In this document: one piece after another, positions 9,053 through 45,784 of the stretch
Numbering within the stretch: position 1 is the stretch's first letter
Layout: each line of letters begins with the position of its first letter
Assembly (NCBI GenBank): GCA_009731375.1
Contig: BJOX01000038.1
Coordinates: 369,598-433,597 of the forward strand
Length of the DNA: 64,000 nucleotides
From: Paulinella micropora
Lineage: Eukaryota; Cercozoa; Imbricatea; Euglyphida
Direction of reading: 5' to 3'
Made by a program: the position numbers and the translations under genes
The notes under the pieces: generated by a model
The model's input: only the letters and a program-made list of their open reading frames with translations
Told to the model about the DNA's origin: nothing
The model's database searches: none

Positions 9053-9755
9053 CTGGGTCGGTGCCAGCGTCTTGTTGGTCCCCACTCGCAGCGGCATATG
9101 CCTGCTGAGGATAGTTGGAGCTGGAACTGGAGCTAGAGCTATTCCAGTATCCGCTTCCTCTGGGAGGGCGCGTTGGGGTCCTCGTTGGGGTCCAGCCTCC
9201 ACTTGGACGATAGCCCGTGTGGCCTCGACCTCCCCTTCCTCCTCCTCTTTGCGTCCCTCGGGACCCTCGAGACGATCCTCTCATTCCTCCTCCTCTTGTC
9301 GGCGCCATTGGTCGGCCCTGTTGTTGTTCTTTCGCCTCCTTCTTCTGCATCTTCTCAAGGAAGGAAATGATGGCCCCGCGGAACTCCGCATCGTCGACCA
9401 TATTTGCACTCCACTTCCTCTCCTCCAACTCCTTCTTGTACATGAAGTATGTGCCCCTTCTGCTGCCTTTGAGCTCTCGCAAGAAGGTATTTCGCATCCT
9501 CACATCATCAGAGTCATGGCTGTATGGGCAGTTGCCTAAGCCAAGCTCTTGCTCCTTCTTGCACGTCATGTATGAGAAATAGCGGTAACAAGGTACCTTC
9601 TCATCTCTCCCTCTCTTCAGACCTGCCACCCGAGTTGCATGTGCTGCTTGCAACCCCCTGTGTCGTGGTACTGGAGAGTGACTCAGTGGCAGTGTCCAAT
9701 TCGGAACACGCGTCGAGCACCTCCTTGAACAGGTCGTCCGGCTGAGTAGCCGCAA
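9027..9755 (-). CDS. E1 nucleocapsid-like part of Gag: C3H finger and RGG tail
   Basis: Open frame that overlaps the end of the capsid frame at 9601-9755 and lies +1 to it. It has no ATG near its start, so it is probably reached by a +1 shift or an indel. It carries a C-X8-C-X10-C-X3-H pattern (CYRYFSYMTC...GNCPYSH), resembling the CCCH fingers of RNA-binding proteins, where gypsy elements usually have a CCHC knuckle. Next comes a helical region (ELKGSRRGTYFMYKKELEER) and then a long RGG/Ser-rich tail (MRGSSRGSRGTQRGGGRGG), typical of RNA binding. The stop TGA lies inside intron-like segment A. Confidence 0.7.
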   Translation of the reverse strand: MRLLSRTTCSRRCSTRVPNWTLPLSHSPVPRHRGLQAAHATRVAGLKRGRDEKVPCYRYFSYMTCKKEQELGLGNCPYSHDSDDVRMRNTFLRELKGSRRGTYFMYKKELEERKWSANMVDDAEFRGAIISFLEKMQKKEAKEQQQGRPMAPTRGGGMRGSSRGSRGTQRGGGRGGRGHTGYRPSGGWTPTRTPTRPPRGSGYWNSSSSSSSSNYPQQAYAAASGDQQDAGTDPGERIEVLE

Positions 9756-11538
9756 CAGTCTTCTCGTATATATTGGTTTCCAAAAAGTCCCCCTTCTTCA
9801 CCGCCTTGAAGGACGGACATGATTGTATGAGCCGTGCGAGCTTGCTCGGGTGTCTGGCACACAAAGCGCTCAAGAAGTACAGAATGATGGACTTCCGGCT
9901 ATAAAAGAGCCCGTACTTGGCGCTGACCTCCGTGAGGATCGCCGCCAACCTCGTGCTATCGCCTAACCCTGTGTTCACCTCTTGAAAAATTTCGAACCCA
10001 ATCAAAGTACCAGTGCACAGGTGCTGATACCCATGAGTTTTAAAATATTGCAAGAGGACGGCAACTGGCACCGTGCATTGCAGGTCTGTGGTGGTCTTTC
10101 TAGCCGACACCACTCCCGCTCGCAACGTTTTGTATGCCGCTACATCAAACCCTTGTGTAAGGATTGATGGGTCCAACAAGGTGGACAACGCCTCATACTC
10201 TTGTGTTTCGTCCGTTGGATGCTGCTTCATACAAGCATCTATCCTTCGGAGCTTGTCACGAAGGCCAGCATCCGTATCCTTCTGACTCGCTGTCTCTGCA
10301 TACAGCGTAAGAGCAGTTGGATCGGACTTGGTATATTTTTGGAAGGCCTGCATGATAGCCTGTCTGTCCTTCTTGTCGTTATTGTTGACAATGACAGTGG
10401 TAGGCGCTGAGCCAGTCGTAGAGGCGGGAGGGGCTGCATGGGTTGCCGAGGCGAAACTAGTGGGAGACAGAAAAGTTCCAGAGGAAAGTGCCTGCCTTGT
10501 TGCCGTCGCCCTAGCCAATGCAATTTGTGCCTCCAACTCCTTCCTTTCTTTTTCCGTTGCTATATCCCTGATGTGCAGGTCTTGAGCATGATGAAAGAAT
10601 GACATGAGCTCGGCTGCCTTCCGAAGAAGCAGAGTTTTCTCCGCCATCTCCTTCTCTGTTGCTTTGTTAGTAGCAGGGAGTGCCTGCTTCGGCTCCAAGA
10701 TCGTATGATCCTTCGTCTGAGCCCACCTCTTCCATGCATCGTCCTTTTGAAAGGCCGCATGCAGCTTTTTCAGCTTCGTCACCCCTCCGACTTCCCCTTC
10801 TATTTCCTGCAGGACTGGGTGAGTGTCCCTGCCAAATTTGGTTTGTTGGAGTTTGCCAAAGTCAATTAACTTGGCCTCCATAAGTTTCAAAGACACATCC
10901 ATGACATTAAGCTGCCCTCGCAGGTTCTTGCCTTTCAACTCTCTTTCTCCCTTCTTTATTCCTTCGATGTCCTGACTAGGATCAAGCAACCTGACCAGTG
11001 CTCTGGTCCTTCATGGCAGCACACTTTTCGCAGACTGGTACTCATAGAGTATAGCACACTCAAACACTCCCCAAATGAGGTTGAGTAGCTCCAGTAAAGA
11101 CATTTGGTCCCCATATGAGACATGTTGCACCTGTAACTGTGCACCGTCGTCTCTGAGGAATGCTGCAAGAGGCAGAGCTTGACTCGGGATGGGGTAACAG
11201 ATATCCTCCTTTCTCAAGGGATCTCCCCATCGAATCTCTGGGGGAATATATAGCCATTTACCGGCCTGCTGCTCCCCTATTTTCTTCTCAAACTCCTTCT
11301 TAGTTAGTTTGGCGTATTCGGCCACCCACTGATCTTCCTCCTCCTTCTTCTCCTTCTCCTCCTCCGTCATCATCGCTCCCTCATCTTGGACCTGGTCCAT
11401 TGGATTGTCTGCTCCTCCTGTGTCAAAGAGAGGCCCTGCCAAATCCGTTTCGTCCCCTAGAGGGCCAACGAGCGTATTTACATCTTCTGGGGTTTGAGCA
11501 CTCGCCCCTCCGTCATCCTCAGTCCATTCTTCAGACAT
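9601..11538 (-). CDS. gag: E1 Gag, matrix/capsid part, with one in-frame TGA
   Basis: ATG at 11536-11538. 175 codons lead to a TGA at 11011-11013, and the same frame then stays open for about 470 codons to a TGA at 9601. So one stop separates two halves of what looks like a single reading frame: either a nonsense change or readthrough. The N-terminus is acidic (MSEEWTEDDGG, then EEEKEKKEEED). The middle is hydrophobic and helix-rich. The second half has coiled-coil stretches and a helical capsid-like part. The assignment rests on position, composition and the adjoining RNA-binding finger, not on a recognised motif. Confidence 0.65.
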
Positions 11539-12320
11539 GGTCGCTGGGGGAATATGAGTGGGACAGAGCTGATTCTACCCCGTATTTGCTCTGTTCGTCT
11601 CTGGGGAACGAATAGAGAGAAAAGATGAAAAGATAGTATAGAGAGAGAGTGTCTCACCTCTATGTCTTATGTGTGTGTGTGTGTGTGTGTGTTTTTTTTT
11701 TTTTTTGTTTTTTGTTTTTTGTTTTTTTGTGAGAAAGAAGTAGTCTGTACGAATTTCTCTGAAAATTTGATCTCCTTCTCCACTCCTCTTCTCTTTTGCT
11801 CTTTTTGTTGTTGTATCTGTTATGAGGTACTAGGACCTACGTACAGATAGTGTCAAAGAGGCTTGAGAAGCACTCCTTGAGAAGTCGACTTGTCGTCGGA
11901 TAGGTGTTCAGACCTACTTTCGAAAAACAGTCAGAGATTTGCAAAAATACTCTGATGTGTGACTTGAGAGGCAACTAAGTGCACAGACTTGAGAGGGAGA
12001 GTACTAGGCTCGTGTCCTTCAAGTTTGTTTGTCACTGTGAGTGTTTGTTCGTACGTCTGTTGACTTACTCTGTCTCTGCTTCAAGGGAGAACAGGAGACA
12101 GAAAAGATGTCTGGTATCTGCCTCAAGGGAGAACAGGGATAAAGGCTGTGGAGAGGGTACTGGGACACCTACTCACAAACGCCTAGACGTATTGTTTTGC
12201 AAAAGAGCTTGTGTGGGGATGTGTTGGAGTATTTGTTGTTTGAGTCTGCCTACTCAATGGAGATAGGTCAGCCCAAATTTTCCTTCTGCCGTCAAAGGAC
12301 AAGTCAGAAAAGAAATCAGC
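11539..12320 (-). other. E1 5' leader
   Basis: About 780 bp between the primer-binding site and the gag ATG. On the plus strand it holds a (TG)n run and a T-rich tract at 11670-11730. It should contain packaging signals, but I cannot identify them by eye. Confidence 0.55.
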
Positions 12321-12338
12321 AGTGTGCTGGTGACTCCA
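12321..12338 (-). promoter_or_regulatory. E1 primer-binding site candidate
   Basis: In element sense TGGAGTCACCAGCACACT begins one base after the LTR. The initial TGG matches the CCA end of a tRNA primer. I cannot assign the tRNA. The candidate PBS of E2 starts TGGAGTCGC, so the two may use the same primer. Confidence 0.6.
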
Positions 12339-12339
12339 A

Positions 12340-12588
12340 TGTTAAAATCCCCGAAGATAGCTCGTTAAAAAGTCGGTAATACAACCAAACACAAATCCCC
12401 AAAGGAGAATGATGTCTCGTTATATTAGCTCAGTGAAACCGCACAAAAGAAAGCGGCAACAGACCAAGGTTAAAATGGCATTAGGTCAAATCCGGCCAAA
12501 CGATATTGAAATAATGGGAAGAAACTAGGTGCACCTAACAAAAAAAAAAGTGTACTTTTTACCGGCTATCCGGTGGGTGATGCCTACA
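12340..12588 (-). repeat. E1 5' LTR (249 bp)
   Basis: Plus strand TGTTAAAATC...GATGCCTACA, nearly identical to 2174-2421. It differs mainly in the A-run (CTAACAAAAAAAAAAG against CTGACACCAAAAAAAG), one extra T and one G/T change. Confidence 0.92.
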
Positions 12589-12592
12589 GCTG
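12589..12592. repeat. E1 target-site duplication, right copy
   Basis: GCTG follows the right LTR directly, matching 2170-2173. Confidence 0.75.
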
Positions 12593-13260
12593 CTCAAAAT
12601 ATTAACGTTTCTACTTCACATGGTTTGATCGCCTCACACTCTCGCCATCACCCGCTTTTTTCAAACTGAAAGTTATTCCCAAAAAAAAGTCAACGAAAAA
12701 GCAATCCTTTTGCCCTTGCTATTTCTGGCACAATGGCGCAGTAATTTTCTTATCCGGCTGGCTCAATTTCTGAACAATTGTTGAGTGTCCGGCTGCTCAA
12801 CTCCTGCACAATTGGATAGGAAAAAGGAAGTTTGGACGTAACGTCAAAAAGCGATTACGAACTAACTAACTAGTTGAACTATATAACTAACTAACTAACT
12901 AACTAACTAAATAACGAAGGAACACACACAAAAAAAATTCAACGGTGTACGCGGAAAAAAACGCAAAAAAAAAAAAAAAAGTTAGCTCGTGAGGTATATG
13001 CCCTGCGGGCCGAACATATTTGGACGCAGGAGTAAGTGTTAATAATTTAAATCCTTAAAAGACTAATACTAACAGCTGCCAGCCTTTTTAGGTTCTTAGC
13101 AATCATTTTCCTTGGTGTATGCCGGCCGGACACTATCAATTACCTTTTCATACTGCTTTTGCCTTTCTGTCCTTGCTTCTTTTTCCTTTTGACTCTCAGA
13201 GACAAGAAGACATTCTCGCTTTCTCGTATTGTTCTATTATTAAATATCCGTAACACACCT
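12593..13260. other. Spacer with (CTAA)n; no gene seen
   Basis: Flank of E1. It contains an (AACT)n array at about 12863-12912 and A-runs near 12930-12980. I see no ORF worth reporting. Confidence 0.6.
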
Positions 13261-13267
13261 TGGAGTG

Positions 13268-13269
13268 TT

Positions 13270-13303
<34 letters not shown>

Positions 13304-13992
13304 TGTATGTATGCATGTATGTATATATATATACATATATATATATATATGCATATTTGTACATATGTGTGTGTATGTATGTCTGTATGTATGTATGTAC
13401 GTATGTATGTATGTATGCATGCATGTATTATGCCTGTCTGTATGCCTGTTATGTATGCATGCATGATTGCATACATGTCTGTATGTCTGTCTGTCTGTTT
13501 ATTAGTCTATCTATACATGACATAGAAAATAAACAGAACATAGATTAACTTAGATAAATATACATAAACATACAAAACATACATAAGCTATATAAGATAC
13601 ATAACATATCAAACATGCATACATAAATGCATGCGTGCATGCATACATACATACATGCATAACACACACACATACAGTATACATTACATTACATTAACAT
13701 TACATACATTACACCAACATGATACTATCACGAAAATTACGTTAATTACATTAAGATTGCATGACATACATAATGGCATAAATACATACATACATACATG
13801 CATGACATGCATGACATGCACTATATACATTACATGCATTACATACATTACATATATTACCTGCATACATTGCATACATTACATAGATTGCATACATACA
13901 TACATACATGCATACGTACATACATACATACTTACTTACATACATACATACATACATACATACTACACTACATACATGCATAGACATATACA

Positions 13993-14023
<31 letters not shown>

Positions 14024-14085
14024 GAACATACATACATACACATACATACATACACATATACAAACATACATACATACATACACAC

Positions 14086-14116
<31 letters not shown>

Positions 14117-14283
14117 CATACATATGTACATACATACATACATACATACATGCATACATAAATACATAAATACATACACACATACACACACATACATACA
14201 TACATACACAGATACATACGTACATACATACATGCATACATGCATACATGCATACATACATACATACATACATACATACATAC
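13268..14283. repeat. Facing tetranucleotide arrays (TATG)n and (CATA)n
   Basis: 13268-13500 is mainly (TATG)n with TA, TGTC and GCATGCAT interruptions. 13620-14283 is mainly (CATA)n, its reverse complement. The two face each other across about 120 bp of AT-rich sequence and could fold into a very long imperfect hairpin. The Met-Tyr-Val-Cys and His-Thr-Tyr-Ile frames across it come from the repeat. Confidence 0.9.
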
Positions 14284-14528
14284 AATCCAACCACTTTGCC
14301 GTTGCACAAACTTGTCATTGATTTCAACGATTTTACTACAATTTTTTTTGCACCAGCTGCTCATGGTAATTAATCTGACAGCGCACTTATCACCTAGCGG
14401 GGCACTTGACTGCATGTTACTGAAATACAGAAAAGAGATATGAAAATGGCAGCTGCTTTCCATTCGCAGACAATAAACTGCCAGGTGCGTGAAGACTTAG
14501 GTACAAGAAAATGGTGAATTCACCACCA

Positions 14529-14653
14529 CGCAATGGGATTTGGAGAGATTAAGTCAGGACAAACATAAGCGAAACAGCTGCAATCTTCTCTAAGCGATAA
14601 AGGAAAGCTGGTGTCTTTGGAGAGATTGAGTCAGGACAAACATAAGCGAAACT
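14529..14653 (+). repeat. Short direct repeat
   Basis: TTTGGAGAGATTRAGTCAGG followed by ACAAACATAAGCGAAAC occurs twice, at about 14537-14574 and 14617-14653. It lies in the unique region upstream of the phosphatase gene. Confidence 0.75.
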
Positions 14654-14791
14654 GGTGTCTTTTCATCTACGGCAAAAGTTCAGACTTGCGATAGTTCAAA
14701 ACGTTGGAGAGTCTTTGAGCTACGGCAAAAGATTAACCTTAAAATTTACTAGAAACCAGCCTGCATCTGGTATGCAGGTGGGAAGTCGATC

Positions 14792-15004
14792 TCATTGTGC
14801 AAAGCGCTCCGACACGCCCTCAGCAGGGGCCATCGGCAACGGGTCTTCCAGAGGTCGTCGCATGCTGTAGTAGCGCCCACAGATAGTGCAATACATCTTT
14901 TGCAAACCTCGTCTTGTCCCTGAACGATTCTGTCCAAATGTCCGTTCACAGTCTGGACATCGAGGACTGGTCGTCCAGTCGAGGATGCAAGGGGTCGCCG
15001 GCAT
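14792..15004 (-). CDS. Possible 70-aa zinc-ribbon protein
   Basis: ATG at 15002-15004 and TGA at 14792-14794. The peptide has a clean pair of CXXC knuckles 20 residues apart: RCPDCERTF, then MYCTICGRYY, as in zinc ribbons. No family is recognised. An overlapping frame upstream on the same strand encodes a hydrophobic segment (FYIFFTLVLLGFTLLG) that could be a membrane helix, so a spliced or frameshifted membrane protein is possible. It would diverge from the phosphatase gene. The cysteine pattern is the only support. Confidence 0.35.
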   Translation of the reverse strand: MPATPCILDWTTSPRCPDCERTFGQNRSGTRRGLQKMYCTICGRYYSMRRPLEDPLPMAPAEGVSERFAQ

Positions 15005-15530
15005 TTCTCAATTTTACTTGTACCAAGTAGAGTAAAACCTAGCAGAACAAGAGTGAAGAATATATAGAATTTTGTATTTGCATTGAATATCCATGGTCGC
15101 ATTCTACCAGTACTTCTACAATGCATACACATTCGAGAAGAACATCAGTGCACGATATCCACATTGAGAATTTTGTTGTGGAAATGCACTGTCTGCTGTA
15201 CCGAAGAGAGCGACAGAGTGGCCGAAAAGTTGATGTTGTAATACAGTGCAAGGATATCAAGGCGACGAAGCTTGCTGACTGTGAAAGGTTTGGAACGAAG
15301 TTGAGGCGCGATTCACTGAAGAAAAAAAATTATTGCCGATCCAATCGACAGAAAGTGGCATTTGCTTTCGTGCGTCGCCGTAACGATAAATATTTAGTTT
15401 TTTAGAGTTGTTTCTCTTCTGACAGTTTCGCTGCAGTCTGCCATGCTTTGAGTTTTCCAGTTGTACAAACAGTACTCAACCAGTTCGCCTTCGAGCGGAG
15501 CTGCTCTTGACGTGATAACTCCAAGTAGAT

Positions 15531-42152
<26,622 letters not shown>

Positions 42153-42178
42153 AATGACACGCCACCACCGCGCACGAC

Positions 42179-42211
<33 letters not shown>

Positions 42212-42249
42212 ATCTATCTATCTATCCATCTATCCATCTATCTATCTCT

Positions 42250-42400
42250 TTCAATCTCAGGAGGTGGAGTCGGTATTAAGAAACATACATACATACGTAC
42301 ATGCATACATACATACATACATACATACATACATACATACATACATACGTAGATCTCAGGAGGTGGAACTGTGTTAAGAACACAATGCACGCGCTGCACG

Positions 42401-42445
<45 letters not shown>

Positions 42446-43256
42446 ACATGCATCCATCCATCCATCCATCCATCTATCCATCCATCCATCCATCTATCTA
42501 TCTATCCATCTATCCATCCATCCATCTATATCTACCTATCTCTACCTATCTATCTCAGGAGGTGGAGTCGTGTTAAGAACACAATGCACGCACTGTATGT
42601 CATGGGTGCTCTAGGTAACACACATACATACATACATACATACATACATAACACAATGCACGCACTGCATGTCATGGGTGCTCTAGGTAACACACATACA
42701 TAACTACAAACAAACATACATACATACATACATACATACATACCTACCTACCTACCTACCCACCCACCTACCTACATACATACCTACATACATACATACA
42801 TACATACGTACGTACGTACGTATGTGCGTATGTATGTATGTATGTAGGTATGTATGTATGTATGTACATACATACATACATACATACATACATACATACA
42901 TACTGCACGTCATGGGAGCGCTAGGTAACATACATACATACATACATACATACAGACGTACGTCCTGGGTATGACTCTAAACTGCATCCGGTCTCTGCAT
43001 AACTTCAAACTGTGACTGCTTTTTCTTTCTTTTCTTTTTTTCTTTCTTTCTTTTGTTAACGCTTCATTTTTTCTCTTTTTGTATCTCTTGATGCCTCTTC
43101 CATTTTATCTCTTCTTCTTCCCACTCAGCTCTATGAGTGTCAAGTATTTTATTAAAACAGTGCTTGCGTAACATACATACATACATACATGCATACATAC
43201 ATACATACATACATACATACACAAAGCACTGGACGTCATGGGAGCGCTAGGTAACA
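42250..43256 (+). repeat. Six copies of an exon-like cassette downstream of exon 37
   Basis: CTCAGGAGGTGGAGTCGTGT, TAAGAACACAATGCACGCAC, TGTATGTCATGGGTGCTCTA, G|GTAAC is most complete at 42556-42619. Partial copies lie at 42257, 42354, 42650, 42902 and 43222, separated by CATA, TATC and CATC arrays. It looks like the relics found in introns, so a genuine exon ending VMGAL(G) with donor GTAAC probably exists or existed here. Confidence 0.7.
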
Positions 43257-43360
43257 CACATACATACAAGCATACATACATACATACATACATACATACA
43301 TACATGCATACATACATGCATACATACATGCATACATACATGCATGCGTACATGCATGCG

Positions 43361-43391
<31 letters not shown>

Positions 43392-43408
43392 GTATACATA
43401 CATGTACA

Positions 43409-43439
<31 letters not shown>

Positions 43440-43563
43440 GCATACATACATACATACACACATGCATACATACGTACGTACATATTAATCTGTACACGCA
43501 TTTAAATAAATATGTTCATATGTCTTTGTTCATTCATTCATACTAGTCATATACCTATTTTAG

Positions 43564-43634
43564 GCTTCGGTCTCGGGGCGGTCGCTGCGGCGAGTTACTC
43601 TAGTCAGAGCGAAGCAGTTAAGGAAGCGTCCTGA
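43564..43634 (+). CDS. Possible alternative terminal exon
   Basis: TATTTTAG| precedes GC TTC GGT CTC GGG; the frame FGLGAVAAASYSSQSEAVKE ends in TGA at 43632-43634. It joins in phase to the cassette exon that ends GGTGCTCTAG|GTAAC. A poly(A) signal AATAAA follows at 43878. It may be the true 3' end of the phosphatase gene by alternative splicing, or the last exon of another small gene. I cannot link it to exon 36 in frame without an unseen exon. Confidence 0.35.
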
Positions 43635-43877
43635 CTCCCCAAGAAACGTAGTTTACAATTATCAAATATCAACGAGTTCAGGTGATGAAATGGCGTGAGA
43701 CCAGTCAGAGCGAAGCATCCTGAGTGTGGTGGAAACTTTGAAACTTGACTCTGTTCAACTTCTGGAGGATTATAAACCCTTAACGGTACACTTATGGACC
43801 GGATCCACTTAAGTGGATGGATCTTACAGAGGTTTACCAGAAAGCGTACAACTTGGTTTTTTGTGTATATATATGTC

Positions 43878-43883
43878 AATAAA
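43878..43883 (+). terminator. Poly(A) signal candidate
   Basis: AATAAA about 245 bases after the possible stop at 43634. This is the first good signal downstream of the phosphatase gene. Confidence 0.4.
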
Positions 43884-43899
43884 GCAAATATTATGACTC

Positions 43900-45596
43900 T
43901 GAAACACCTCTAGTTTATATTTCGACTTTCTTCCTGTGTGAAAAGTGGCAAAACTGACTTGTAGAACGATTTGAGGTGCCACTCGTTCATTTCAAGTTTC
44001 TTTAAGTATTTTTCAGTCCCGGAAAATCTGTGGTGACAAGTCGATTTTTGATCAGCATGGCAGCCTTTCTAATATTAATAGCTCGTTCTCTGCAACCACA
44101 CAACATCATAACAGTGCTCCTCAACCGTATGTAGTTAGCATGCAAATAAACGCAGTGAAATCGGGGCGCAAATCTGCGTTTAAACTAAAATAGATTTTTT
44201 AATACTGTTTTTTTTATTTACTAATACAGATGTTGAACTATTCCCCACACAAAAAATATCAATGTTATTATATGTTATGAATTGATTACACACTGTATAT
44301 TTATTAATAAAGAGCCGGAATATATTCTGTTTCAGTGAGGTTTTTAAAAAAAAAACACATGTTATTAATACTGAAAATTACAAAAAAACTAGTGTGGGGA
44401 ATAATTTAAGTTGCGATCTTTTATCTACAGCTTTACTTTTTTTTGAAAGCTTGTAGTTCAGAACTAGATCGCCGCAGCCCCTATTTGACATGAAAAATGC
44501 ATATTGTTCAAGCCGGCCCTCACTTTTTTATACGGCAGTGACCACATTTTTGCGGTGTTGATTTTTGGAAGAGGTCGTGAAATTTTCCATGTCAAAAATA
44601 GTGTCTGTGCACTCGTTTTCGTTGTTGATATTTGTATCAATAGCTCCTTGTATCGTTGGTGGTCTTCGCTTTTGATAGCTCAATAGGATACGCGTTCAAG
44701 AAAACTTGTACAAATTTTTTCAATAAAATTCCTCTTCTGTACGACAAACTTACTTTGTGTTTGGTGATATTTTTTTGCAATGAAAAGATGGAAAGTTATT
44801 GTATGTCACTTTTGTGATTAGAAATCAGTTTGTATAGGACTATAGAATGTCTAAATCTTTTTTTTATTGAATACACGTAAATTCGCAAAGCCTGTCCTTG
44901 GTAATTTGAATACACAATGCGATTTCAGACAGTGATTTTTGGATGGTATGTCTGACCAAAACATCACTTTGAAAATCGATGAGAGCGCATCGCTCCTTTC
45001 AATTTTCTTGTTGAAAATCGCAGGTCAAGCAGTAAGTGGTGAAAACCTCTGTGTTTTTCAACACTTTACGCTTTTATACATAAAAGTGATTACCGTTGAT
45101 TTTGATTAAATCTAGTAAATGTGCATTTCGTACATTTTGTTTAGTTGTTTTTTGTTTCAAAAACTGCTTCCGGAGCATTTCCTGTCCGGAAGGTTGTGTG
45201 CTAATCCTAGTAATCATGAATGCATCATGATCAGGTTCAAAGTATCTTTTTGGCTTTTCTCAATGTGCGCTTTTATGCATAAATGATTTTTCCTGGATTT
45301 TCCATGTTTAAATTTCAGGTTTCGAAGTGTCCAAATCTGTTTTGGGCTGTGAGGCCTAGTTTATAATTAAATTTAACAGGTTTGTTTTTGCTTTTTTGCT
45401 AGATTTAGCATATGAATTTACCTAGTAACGGATCATGATCAGAAAATCGCAGTACAACTAGTACAATGGCGCGACCAAGTTACTAGAGTTACACATATTA
45501 AATTTTTTCACCCCGATTCGCGTATACGTACGTTGGCAGGTCCTGGTCCAAGAAATATGCTACTGTGCTAGATCTAGTAAATACTAGAGATATATA
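43900..45596. other. AT-rich intergenic region, no gene seen
   Basis: About 1.7 kb with homopolymer T and A runs and no long ORF on either strand. Short repeated phrases are present (for example TTACGCTTTTATACATAAAAGTGATT near 45065 and GCGCTTTTATGCATAAATGATT near 45268), suggesting an old degenerate repeat. Confidence 0.6.
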
Positions 45597-45763
45597 TGTT
45601 ACATTTTCTATGCCGGCCCACCCGGTATATAATGGCAATACTGATCGTTCCGGTCTGTCGGTTAACCCTTGGTCTGGAGATTACGGAGTCCCTACTTTAG
45701 GTATTCCTCCGTCTTCATATCGTTAGTAACAATTATCTATTTATTAAATATCCTATCGTAACA
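45597..45763 (+). repeat. LTR-like leader of E2 (167 bp) with TATA box
   Basis: Starts TGTTAC and ends GTAACA, a 6-bp inverted pair with TG...CA ends. TATATAA lies at 45626-45632 and the first YTACTTTAG motif at 45691-45700. A PBS-like sequence follows three bases later. Only one copy is visible and it does not align with the LTR at 63807. Confidence 0.45.
45691..45700 (+). promoter_or_regulatory. YTACTTTAG motif, leader copy
   Basis: CCTACTTTAG followed by GTATTC, about 60 bases after the TATA box. The same ten bases recur before ORF1 and ORF2. Confidence 0.55.
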
Positions 45764-45766
45764 ATC

Positions 45767-45784
45767 TGGAGTCGCTAATACAAT
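45767..45784 (+). promoter_or_regulatory. PBS-like site of E2
   Basis: TGGAGTCGCTAATACAAT starts three bases after the LTR-like segment and shares TGGAGTC with the E1 primer-binding site. Confidence 0.4.

Larger units (their letters stand above)
2174..12588 (-). mobile_element. E1: complete Ty3/gypsy LTR retrotransposon
   Basis: E1 is a 10.4-kb element in minus orientation. Reading in its own sense it has: 5' LTR (12340-12588), primer-binding site, a leader of about 0.8 kb, gag, a gag-protease bridge, pol with domain order protease, RT, RNase H, integrase (the Ty3/gypsy order), a non-coding tail of about 0.8 kb, polypurine tract and 3' LTR (2174-2421). The LTRs differ by about four substitutions and one length change in 248 bp, so insertion is fairly recent. 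The pol frame is open for 1,698 codons. Expression appears complex: an in-frame TGA in gag, a +1 frame change, two intron-like segments and a -1 slippery site. Some of these could be plain mutations. Confidence 0.92.

Noticed and set aside
9072-9745. Plus-strand ORFs of up to 155 codons opposite E1 gag
   Set aside because: Antisense shadows of the Gly/Arg-rich nucleocapsid coding region.
13159-14463. Long ORFs reading Met-Tyr-Val-Cys or His-Thr-Tyr-Ile
   Set aside because: Direct translation of (TATG)n and (CATA)n; open in several frames on both strands at once, as expected for a 4-bp repeat without stop codons.
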